Source: Plazaster borealis
Lineage: Eukaryota; Echinodermata; Asteroidea; Forcipulatida; Labidiasteridae
Reading direction: 5' to 3'
DNA length: 64,000 bases
Assembly: GCA_021014325.1 (NCBI GenBank)
Contig: CM037475.1
Coordinates: 1,147,001-1,211,000 of the forward strand
The notes below the pieces were generated by a model. It saw only the letters and a program-made list of their open reading frames with translations. It was not told the origin of the DNA and made no database searches. Positions 41,640-64,000 of the stretch are shown one piece after another. The translations under genes and the position numbers were made by a program. How positions within the stretch are numbered: the first letter of the stretch is position 1; every line of letters begins with the position of its first letter.

Positions 41640-41830
41640 TTGTTAAGAGTATTAAAAAAAGGAATGCTTGAAATGTTAGACTTTTATCATGGTGACGCCA
41701 TCTTGTTTTTCCCCCATTCAAAATCAATGTAACCAAAATGAGGCAACACTGGAAAATAGTCAGGCCCTTTTTTGTTAGTACAATGAGAATCAGCAGTTGT
41801 GATATAGGGAACAGTACAATTATGGTGACA
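41640..41830 (+). repeat. Interspersed repeat with a CGCCATCTTG core, copy 2
   Basis: Carries TATCATGGTGACGCCATCTT and AAAATGAGGC, collinear with the 34738 copy but strongly diverged. Confidence 0.4.
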
Positions 41831-42043
41831 GCATGATAAAGGATTGAATTGAAAGCACATTTAATTATCACAGCCTACGGTGGCCCTTCTCTGCTAAGGA
41901 GATAAGTGCAATTATCCGCTTCGTTAAAAAAAGGCTATGCAACAGTAGCTGGCCATCTCTCAAATAGTGTTAACTCTCACTGATTAACTGGACAAAAATG
42001 CTTACAAGAAAAGTTTCTTGCTCAATACTCTTTGATATGACAG

Positions 42044-42358
42044 TAACGCCCGGTTCAGACAGGCGCTCAAGAGTCGCGCCGAACCAAATAGATTACGAGC
42101 AACTCTAGGTCGACCCAAATAAATTTTGGCTTCAGACAGGCGAACTTAACATAACATTTACATTAGGTTCGGCTCATGACAAGATCGACGTCTGAAACCA
42201 AGGCGATTCAGAGTCGATCCGAACGACTGCAACAGTCGATCTTTTGACTTTCAGCGCGTCCAGTCGCTCCTAACTGATTTAGACGTCAAACTTTTCATGT
42301 ACTTAATTCAATATTTTGGTTCGGCGAGACTCTAGAGCGCCTGTCTGAACCGGGTGTA
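42044..42358. mobile_element. MITE with CCCGGTTCAGACAGGCGCTC ends
   Basis: Left and right ends are inverted copies over about 40 bases: CCCGGTTCAGACAGGCGCTC, then GAGTC-CGCCGAACCA with a few mismatches. TA flanks both ends. It sits about 190 bases beyond the gene B polyadenylation signal candidate. Confidence 0.75.
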
Positions 42359-42545
42359 AGTCAAGTTGTAAGCCAAACCAGAGGGCGAAAAACAATTTTT
42401 TTTCTGGTAAATATTTTGTAACAGCAACCGTCCTTAAGGGAAACTCTGAGTTAGAACCTCATAAGTTACACAAATGCTTTAGAGGTCCACTGTGTTACAA
42501 ATGTATGCTACCTATGCAAGATGGGACTCATGCTGTGAGAAACTG

Positions 42546-42551
42546 TTTATT
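42546..42551 (-). promoter_or_regulatory. Candidate polyadenylation signal of gene B
   Basis: AATAAA on the minus strand, about 184 bases past the stop codon. This is the nearest canonical signal. Rac mRNAs can have long 3' UTRs, so later sites remain possible. Confidence 0.45.
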
Positions 42552-42734
42552 TTAGTTTTGGCAATCAAATATCTAACTCAAATATCCAACATTAATAATG
42601 TCTGTGCGAGGCAAAATATGTTTAAATTTCCTTGAATATAAAACCCTTGATGACAGAATGTAAAGCGCTCCTGCCTGCGAAATCTTCCTTGTAAGCCAGC
42701 CCAAACTCTAAAACATGGCACAATGGTTGAGCAA

Positions 42735-55779
<13,045 letters not shown>

Positions 55780-55996
55780 TTAGGTCAAGATTGGCTACAA
55801 ACAAAATGGTATCAAACATTATACAATAACGACTCAATGAGTATTATTTTGGTTTCACCCTTAACCACTTCGCGGCAGTATTCCAAAGAAATGTAAGGAT
55901 ATTCTATTTATCCATATGTTATTATTACATCGATTAAACTATGAGTAGCATTTCATCTTGCACACTGTAAAGACACTGATTGCATTTCAATTTTAA

Positions 55997-56349
55997 AGGG
56001 TCTGTATACATACATTTGGTAATGACTCTGAACTTGGTGAGATGTACAGCAGCTTTGGATAGTATTTAATGCATTTTGAGAAACTTTTCACTTCAAAACT
56101 GTGGTTATGGAAAAATATATCACTTTTTATCCCCCAAAAATTTGAATGTGAGAAGCGTTACTGACAGTAATGTTTCTAAGATTGTGTAATCCAATTGCAG
56201 ATTGATCTTCCTGCGTGGACAATATCTCAAAAACGCTACCACCTTTTGAAATGAAATGTTCACAGGTTAGTTTTATGGTATATCTACAACTACAAGATAT
56301 AGGATTGAAACAAACAGTGGGTTCCAATAACCAAACGTATACAATCCCT
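55997..56349 (+). mobile_element. TTAA-flanked MITE, GTACACGTTTGGTAAT family, subtype 1
   Basis: TTAA at both borders. The interior has a small deletion relative to other copies, where the sequence jumps from CTGCGTGGACA straight to ATATCTCAAAAACGC. It sits about 260 bases upstream of gene B exon 2. Confidence 0.8.
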
Positions 56350-57244
56350 TTAATCAAGAAAATTATTTTCATGGACCACCCCCAACAAAATTATTTTTTT
56401 ATAAAACAGCCCGGAGCTAGTGACTTAATATTCCTCCTACATGTACGGCTTATCAACGCATGGATCGCCAATATGAAAGTTCATGGCTTGAAACATCCAC
56501 AGGCCCATTGAGAAATTAATTAACTGTGACAAATCGACATGATAACAAAGTGTTATGAACAACGTACACATGTACTGTAATTTACTGAAACCACATTTAT
56601 CGTTTCAACAGACATTGTAAAAACCCTCAGTTTCTCATGATGACTTCTGATCATGGAAGACTGTAGATGTTTCAGACGTCTTTTGGGCAGTTTGGTGACA
56701 TCAACCTCGTCGTCAAGTTTCATGACATTTGTACATTGCTTAGGGCATTGCATGTATATAAATAATTAGTTGCAATTTGAGTGTGGTAAGCCATGTAGTG
56801 CCAATAATTTGTGTTATATCAGGGACCCAGCCCTACAGGGCCAATCCGATCACGTTCCATTGCTCCCTGGTGCCTTGTTAGGACTGCTTTAGCACAGCCA
56901 GGACATTTCTTGTACAACCCTCCAGGAAACAAGCTCAAGGAGTTCAGCTCCACAGAGTTAATCAAAATACTTTCATCTGATTATGAAGCAGTCAACCATT
57001 CAAAACCACATGGCATAAAAACTGATGTTATTACAAGATGTTGCAAATAGTCTGGAGAAAAATCGTTCATCTTTAAAGGTTCACACCGCTTCAAATACTT
57101 CCAAATTCTAACACAAGCACAAACTTTGTTTTAATTTAATTTAAACAAATTTAGTTGTGTATTTGGTGCTTTCAATATAAACAAATGTAGAGTTCGGTAA
57201 AAATGTTCTAGCTGCAGCCAAGTTCAGAAAATTAAAATTTTCTT

Positions 57245-57450
57245 GAGTTGAGTGTCCTTTGCTTCTGCAGAAGTGTCCTTTCTTTTTGCCGAATCACCTT
57301 TGCTTCTTTGCTTCTGCCAAAGTGTCCTTTGCTTTTGCCAAAGTGTCCTTTGCTTTTGCCAAAGTGTCCTTTGCTTTTGCCAAAGTGTCCTTTGATTTTG
57401 CCGAAGTATCCTTTTCTTATTAACGCACTCTCCTTTGCTTTTGCCAGTTT
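57245..57450 (+). repeat. 21-bp minisatellite, AGTGTCCTTTGCTTTTGCCAA
   Basis: About nine units of AGTGTCCTTTGCTTTTGCC plus AA, degrading towards both ends. The reverse strand reads as repeated RTLWQKQ because the period is a multiple of three. Confidence 0.85.
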
Positions 57451-57589
57451 CCTTCGTACATGTGAAGTTCAAATATAAACTGTTATTTTCCTGATTGTAG
57501 AAGTGCCTTATGACAGATGAATTTGCCACACTCCATTAAGAATGAAGTATAGGTCTGAAGATATGAGTGCTCATTGTGAAGTTCTCCTG

Positions 57590-57784
57590 GGCCTAATTTC
57601 ATAAAGCTGCTTAAGCACAAAACATTTCTCCATCATTTTCTGCTCAGCAAAAAATGAGCAGGATACCAGTCACAAATGGTACACTTTGGCTGGTACATAC
57701 AATGGAAACCTTAATGTTGTAAGCAAAACGGTTTCGTGCTTGGCCACTTTTTGTCCCTTTTGCAGCTGTATGAAATCGGCGTCT
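57590..57784. mobile_element. CCCAATTTCATA-type inverted-repeat element, copy 6
   Basis: GGGCCTAATTTCATAAAGCT to GCAGCTGTATGAAATCGGCG, with GGATACCAGTCACAAATGGT inside. Confidence 0.6.
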
Positions 57785-58608
57785 GGTCTTTTAATAATTG
57801 ATAGATCTTGGACAAAATTTGACAAAATCATTCAGCGCCAGCTTGGAGCTCCTGAAAATGGAGTCCAAGGTGCACGTTTTCCTTTTACACTGTATTTTGT
57901 TGACAATGTGCAATGTATATGCACTAGTGTACAAGTACAGTATGCTCTGTCCATTGATCTTATATTAAAATTATATTTTGGTGAGGGCCCTTCTGTGGGT
58001 TTGATTTCGTTTTCATTTGGGAGAAATTCTTTGTATCTGCAATTTTGTTCTCGTATCAGAATGATACCTAAACTTACAGTACATGTACACTATGCAATAA
58101 GTTACATAAAGTGGCTCATGCGTAGGAAGAACCTACTTGCATTACTGATGCTTCAAACATCAATAGGCAAATTGGCAATTATGTAAAGGAACTGTTTCCC
58201 ATTAGAACTTCATTCGCTTTTAGCTCATGTTTAATCAGGTTACTTATTCAGCTTGCAAACTTACAATAATTGATTGAATAAGGAACTGGGGTGGGTATGA
58301 CTGAGGATCTTACATTCATTACACTGTACAGCATTATCAGCTTGGTCATGTCCCCTGTGTTCAATAGAATGAATGAATTATGGATTCCCATTACACCATG
58401 AAAAGGTGCCAGGTTATTTTGACCTTCTAGCCTCAGTTTGGATACACTGATCTGCAATGGGAGAAAAATGGTCTTAAGAACTTAATGTGTGTCACAAATA
58501 AGTTCCCTACCAGGGGATGTATGTATGTAAATGGTACATGTATGTACACATGTGTTCTGTAGACTGACAACTGAACAAAACTTAGGCCGCAAGGAACAAT
58601 TTCCCTTG

Positions 58609-58905
58609 TATAGACCCATTGCATATGACGGCACACTCTCAAAAAGGAGGCAGATCATTGGACGATAGCTGTTCTCTGCACTGTGCGTAGAAACATGCAC
58701 GTGACCTCAGCGTATCTGTAGCGTTTTGCGTTATGCAAGGGGGATCTATTGATTTCTATAGACCCGGAACGCGCCTCCGAACAATGCGCGTCATTTTGGG
58801 TGTCAAAACTCTCTTTTGAGCATGTTTGTATACGATTTTGACACCCAAAATGACACCCAGGATCGACGCATGTGAGTTCGCTGCGCGTTGTGCAATGGGT
58901 CTATA
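58609..58905. mobile_element. CAATGGGTCTATA-ended MITE, copy 2
   Basis: Inverted ends TATAGACCCATTGCATA and TGTGCAATGGGTCTATA. The internal stem has the same TTTTGGGTGTCAAAA core as copy 1 at 11641. Confidence 0.75.
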
Positions 58906-60902
58906 GAGTAGCGAATTGCTGTACAAAATGTATCAGTTGCTCCACAAAAATCAGGATTTTCTACTCAATATGTGCACAAAAAAAGTACAGTCTAAATATT
59001 TTACTATGCAAAATTGCTTGACGAAATTGTTCCCTGGGCCGTGTCTAAATTGATGGCTACAGCTACATGTATGGCTACGGCTACAGCTAGATTTCCGCGT
59101 CATCATGCGTTGAAGTATAGTATGTCCTTAGCAACATTCTTATCTTAGCAGTAGCTGCCAATGCAGATACCGCCTAAGAACAGTGGTAAGACTATGAAAT
59201 GTCAATCTCTGGGTTTAACTTCAGGTAAAATACAACCCTTTTTTTTCACTTTTTGTTTTAAAACTCTTATGTTTACATTTATTTTTACACAGTGTACTGA
59301 AACACAAGTATTAAGACAGTATACTGAAACATAAGTATTAAGACAGTGTGTACACTAGGAACACTATTTTTAGTTTTATGGAATTTTATGTATTTTGTGG
59401 TTTCTTCCTTAAAATAAGAAAACAAATAATTTATTGTGCATGGTAACAATGTACCGTAATTTTTGCACTGTAAGTCGCCCATGATATATACATGTACTCT
59501 GCATCAGAAAGTGCCCATTTTTCATATCACATGCACAGAAGACAAGATTTGAAACAGCGGTGGGTGAGTCAAAACCCATCCCTTTGTAGTCAGCTGGGTG
59601 AGGCAAAACAAATTCCTTAAATGTCAAACTAAATAAGGGGTACAGTGCTAAAATTTAATAATAGCAAGATTATTTTCAAGTCCGTAAAATGGTTTGGCAA
59701 GCCTTTTTATTTGCTAGATTTGTATGTGCCTGTGAGAGTTCACTACAATACAAACATACACAAAACCACATGGCATCACATTTATACTGTGAGTGTGTAT
59801 ATAAGCGCAAACACAGCATAGGATGGTCCACGCGAATCACACAACACAACGTGGACTTACTACGCAGTACAAACACATGGGGTCCAAAGTCCAACAAGCA
59901 ACACGCTGTAATTGGCTGTTGATAATCCATATTCAAAGGAAAACTAGCCAGACTCCAACTCCTCACTTGTTCGTTCATGAGTCAAGTTAAAAACAGCTGC
60001 AGAGTGTATGCAGGCCTGAGGAAAGTGTTTGCTAAGTTCAAATGAGTAAGGAACTAGACCAATGAGTTGAGCACACATTTTTGTTGTACATTGTTGCAGG
60101 AGCATTGTTGAAGTGTTGCACAGGCAAGTACAGAACGGAAATGAGACTATGCGATCGTTTTGGGGGTTTTCCTGAGTAGTTTTAAATTTTGGTAAATATA
60201 TTAAAGTCTGGAGAACTTTGCGTTTTAATATTACCGAGGGTAATCAAAATTGCCGAAGCTTACATAAGCTGCGATTTATGGTCTGCAAATAATTAGGATA
60301 TAATGTGTGTAAATTACAATATGAACTCTTGGTAAACCAGGTTTATACAAACATCATACATGTAGGCTACAGTATACCACCAACAGTACAACAAAAACAA
60401 GATATTTATGACACATTGTACCCAAGTACGTACATATGTATTACAATGCAGTAACATGTACTGTACATACTATCTTGCGCAACCATGGAGCAACATGTAC
60501 ATATGTACTATAACAGGAAACAGGAATAAGAGGAGGAAGTATAAAATATATTTATCGGTGCGTGAAAATGTCCCATATATCAATAATAATAGTCTCAACA
60601 GTTCATTATCACAGGCTGTTAAACCTAAAGAGTGTGCAGTGCATTGAAATACATGTACATGAACTCTTCTACCCACAGATAGTCTGGCCATCCATGGAGG
60701 AATTAAGGACTATGGAGTCTGTTTCTTTCCTCCATGATTCAACAATACAATTGATTGTTAGTCTTACCCCTAATTATAGCTCTACACATCATGCACATTA
60801 CGTCTGTTGCTTTGGAGGAAGTAAAGTTTTCTAGTGAATGGATTAATCACCTGGCATTTTGCAACTTGGAATTTTGTTTCCTTCCCAAAATGTAAGATTC
60901 CG

Positions 60903-60957
60903 TTATGTATGTAAATAGATGTAAATGAATGTAAATGGATGTAAATGTATGTAAAAC
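60903..60957 (+). repeat. 10-bp ATGTAAATGG-type array
   Basis: About five imperfect units of GTATGTAAAT and GGATGTAAAT. Confidence 0.8.
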
Positions 60958-61045
60958 ATCGAGTAATAAACCACAAGGGAAACTGACTGAGTAAATTGTT
61001 TTATTAATTTGGGGTTGAACTAATACATGTATGTAAATAAACATG

Positions 61046-61235
61046 TATGAAGTAACTATAAATAAATAGTAAACTTGCGGGTACAACCATGTGTAAAACC
61101 TCTTTGTGGGAGTGTTGGGTCTGAAAGACGAGCAGAGTCTACTGTTTGAAACGTCCAGACCAGACCGGCTCTTTTCAGACGTCTCAACATTTTGAACAGT
61201 AGACTCTGCTCCTCTTCAGGAGAATGCTGGAACTA
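61046..61235. mobile_element. Inverted-repeat element relative, GGTACAACCATGTG family
   Basis: The left arm matches 32216-32300 (GGTACAACCATGTGTAAAAC). The right part carries AACAGTAGACTCTGCTCCTC and CAGGAGAATGCTGGAACTAC instead of the mirrored arm. Confidence 0.5.
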
Positions 61236-61238
61236 CTG

Positions 61239-61424
61239 GGCCCAATTTCATAAAGCATGTAAGCAAAAACACTTGCTAAGCACAGAAAACTCTTGCTTAA
61301 GAAAAAAAGGTTAACAGCCAAACAGTTACCATTGCTGTGACTGGTACCCCACTCATTTCTTGCTTAGCAAATAAATTTGCTGAGCAGAATTTTCTGCTAA
61401 ACAGCTTTATGAAATTGGGTCATG
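61239..61424. mobile_element. CCCAATTTCATA-type inverted-repeat element, copy 7
   Basis: GGGCCCAATTTCATAAAGCA to AGCTTTATGAAATTGGGTCA, directly next to the 61046 inverted-repeat element. Confidence 0.65.
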
Positions 61425-62502
61425 GGTGTAGCGCTTGGGGGATGTACATGTAGATGGGGAACTTCAAGTGATGCAAGTATCCAACATTGTTATTAAAAAA
61501 CAACAACAACAGAGATACAGACAGTGAGCCAAGGCCATTTTTTCCCCACTTGGCAACAACTACATACACTAAACTAATGTATGTAACAGCACCAGAACAA
61601 GAGCAAGTCATATTGGGGGGGGGGGTCCCTGTCTATCTTTGAACCCTTGTTTTGAATGCGGATTATATCCTAAGCTGTGTACAAAGTATAACATGGCCCA
61701 AATTCATAAAGCCGTAAGCCCAAAAAATGTTTTTTTTTAAATATTGCTAAGCAGAAATTGTTTAACAGCTTTTAAGCTGTTAAACAATTTGTTATCACAA
61801 TTTATTTATTCAATTACATTGAGGGTTCAAATTGTTTCACAATTTATACTAAATAGAGGCCTACAGAATATGCAACAAGTTTAAAAACATCAAGTTTAAA
61901 ATGTTTCAATTTTGCACAGACAGATACATACAAAATGTCTGTCCAATATCAACAAATGGCCTCCCACGTTTTTTTCTGTTGTGCCCCATGACTAAATTCC
62001 ATGTACTTGCTGTTTTAAGTTACAGTTTTATCATGTTTTCATTTCCTGTTTGTTGTTTTCTTGTTGGCCGAATAAACAATAAAATAATAATAAAACAGTC
62101 CATGCTACTATACAGTTATGCCATTGTAGACATCCATATTGTGTAGTTAATGAGTGTACAATGTACATATGGGCTTAAACTTTTGATTAAAGGGGCATGT
62201 TGCCTTTGGATTGGGCGCTTTGGGCTACAACTAAGCGTTTGTCTTGAAATGAATATGGTAGGACAGATATGTTAAAAGTAGAATTTAATGATTCACATGT
62301 AAATATCCCTTTAAATTGTGTGGTTTTATATGCAATTTAATGACAGAACACGGTCCGCTGTTATTTTGACTCCACAAAATGGTGGGCCGTATGTTCCACT
62401 GGTTGTATTTCCAGAGGCAAGTTTATGTTTTTAAATCACAACTGAACTCACTAATTAAAACACACTGTAGGTGTTTTAGTGCATAAAAAACTCTTTAATT
62501 AA

Positions 62503-62872
62503 AGGGTCTACATTTGGTAAGGACTCTGAAAATGAATGGCATTAAAAACTTACTTGGTAAGAAGTACAGCAGCTTTGGATAGTATAATGCATTTTGAGAA
62601 ACTTTTTACTTTGAAGTACTGCGTTATGGAAAAAGATATCACTTTTTATCCCAACAAATTTGAATCTGAGAAGCGTTATTGACAGTAACGTTTCTCAGAT
62701 TGTGTATTCCAATTGCAGATTGTTCTTCCTGCGTGGACATACATAACACCTCCAGATTTTCGGAAATATATCAAAAACGCTACCACCTTTTGAATTGAAA
62801 TTTTCACAGGTTAGTTTTATGCCATAGGATTGAACCAAACAGTGGGTTCCAATACCAAACGTACACAATCCC
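62503..62872 (+). mobile_element. TTAA-flanked MITE, GTACACGTTTGGTAAT family, subtype 1
   Basis: TTAA at both borders. The left terminus is slightly deleted (AGGGTCTACATTTGGTAA). The interior matches the other four subtype 1 copies throughout. Confidence 0.8.
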
Positions 62873-63380
62873 TTAAAAAGGATGAAGTAATTCCAAACTG
62901 CACAATTTTGAGAGATTTGAAGGCAACATGCCCCTTTAAATACAAGTATTGTTTTTTATCAAGACTCAATAAAAACATAATTTATTTCCCAATTTTGCTG
63001 ACTAGGCCTCCTGAGTGTCCACTCCATCAGGTGCAGAGTAAACGTCCAAGCATAAATCATCATAGACCCTACTATGACAACACCCATGAAATAAACACTG
63101 GAGTCAGCTGTGTTTTATTTACTGAACATTGTGGATTGTCCCACGGTGACAACTGTTTATTGTTGATGGTTCATGTGAAAACCAAATAAGAGTATGTATA
63201 TCAATTATTCCACATTCAAAGTTGACCACATTGTCACATGACTGTTAACCAAAGAATTTTTATTTATTTTAATTTTTGTTTGCTTTGTGCCCTTCTCTTA
63301 GGAAATGATGCCAAGTAGTATACTATGTCATGCATTGGTATTTTAACAAAATGTTACAAAACCTTGTAACCATCTATAGG

Positions 63381-63735
63381 GTGTCATGGCCGAGCGGTTT
63401 AGAGCATCAAATGCAAGTTCTGGTGGTTAAGTCATCAGGGTGTGGGTCCGAATCCTTGTCATGACACTCATTTCCTTGAGCAAGATGCTTCACTACACTA
63501 CCCTTGCAGTACCCATTTAATTATACCCCTGGGTATAAATGGGTAGAGGTTGATATTGTGTTTGAAAAAGCCTTTGGATCGCCACGGCAGCCCGGGGTTG
63601 TACATACTCCCCAGGGAGCTGAGAAAGATTACTGGAATTTTATTGGCCCAATTACCAGGGCACTAGTGTAAAGCGCATCGACAAGTTATTGTAAACTGCG
63701 CTATATATATAAGAACTAGTTATTATTATTATTAC
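63381..63735 (+). mobile_element. tRNA-derived SINE, diverged subtype
   Basis: Head GTGTCATGGCCGAGCGGTTT and GGTCCGAATCC. The 3' body is different from the other copies (GATCGCCACGGCAGCCCGGG), but the tail is GCGCTATATATATAAGAACT plus TTATTATTATTATT. Confidence 0.65.
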
Positions 63736-63769
63736 ATACATTTATAAAGCGTTGCAAAACCTGTAACTT

Positions 63770-63870
63770 CTGGGCAGCGGCGTAGCCACGGGGGGGCACG
63801 TGCCCCCCCACAAATTTCCAGTGCCCCCCCAGGTGCCCCCCATGAAAAAATTGCAATAGTGCCCACACAA
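63770..63870 (-). repeat. Poly-C/G-rich GGCGTAGCCACGGGGGGGC repeat
   Basis: GCAGCGGCGTAGCCACGGGG, then several C-tracts (GTGCCCCCCC) to CCCCCCATGAAAAAATT. This looks like the end of an interspersed repeat common in marine invertebrate genomes (recollection only). Confidence 0.35.
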
Positions 63871-64000
63871 AAAGAAAGTTAAAAGAATGAAAACAAAACA
63901 TTACAAAACAAAATACATTTGTAGGCCTTCATTTACAATAAAGTAAAACAAAAAATTAGTCTTATTCAAAGCCAATAATTATTGTTTAACTTATGCTGTG

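Larger units (their letters stand above)
29230..42545. other. Intergenic region between the convergent Rac genes
   Basis: It contains 3' untranslated sequence of both genes at its edges and otherwise repeats: TTAA-type MITEs, a tRNA-derived SINE, short inverted-repeat elements and a 131-bp duplication. Between about 37800 and 41900 it is AT-rich with few CpGs. No coding exon was recognised. Confidence 0.7.

Noticed and set aside
57245..57450. CRISPR-like array of short repeats
   Set aside because: Units are contiguous with no unique spacers, in a eukaryotic intron. Simple minisatellite.

Overview
The window is eukaryotic: long AT-rich introns, GT-AG splice sites, tRNA-derived SINEs, many short terminal-inverted-repeat elements, micro- and minisatellites, and abundant TACATGTA and TAGGCCTA words. 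The repeat flavour resembles marine invertebrate deuterostomes, and I think an echinoderm (sea star type) is most likely. That is recognition, not proof.

Two protein-coding genes are clear, and both encode Rac-family small GTPases of the Rho group. Gene A (+ strand) is complete, with six coding exons from 1216 to 29229 and a 19.2-kb first intron. Gene B (- strand) enters from the right edge and runs 55738 to 42735. Its P-loop-start exon (about 11 codons) is not in the window, so the gene is 5'-partial here. The genes are tail-to-tail with about 13.5 kb between stop codons, as in an old inverted duplication. Exons 2 and 3 (P-loop, switch I and switch II) differ at only 2 of 190 bases, both synonymous, while the next 198 coding bases differ at 68. 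Gene B also lacks the intron that gene A has between Lys96 and Trp97, and the tails differ: CRLL with Tyr178 in A, CSTL with Cys178 in B.

Layout: 1-1215, upstream and promoter region of gene A with a MITE copy; 1216-29229, gene A, whose introns hold MITEs, two 21-bp minisatellite arrays around a CpG-rich promoter-like island, a 282-bp tandem array, a LINE 3' remnant and several SINEs; 29230-42734, intergenic, repeats only; 42735-55738, gene B exons, with a 615-bp foldback, a SINE split by a 2.36-kb insertion, a 163-bp palindrome and a TIR-bounded 1.1-kb segment carrying a 105-codon ORF; 55739-64000, presumed gene B intron 1, with further repeats.

The two Rac proteins would be membrane-anchored GTP/GDP switches that signal to actin, NADPH oxidase and PAK-type effectors. 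Their switch regions are the same, and the differences lie in the C-terminal half that sets membrane targeting and some partner choice. I found no bacterial-type system, CRISPR array or rRNA gene. All tRNA-like sequences look like SINE heads.
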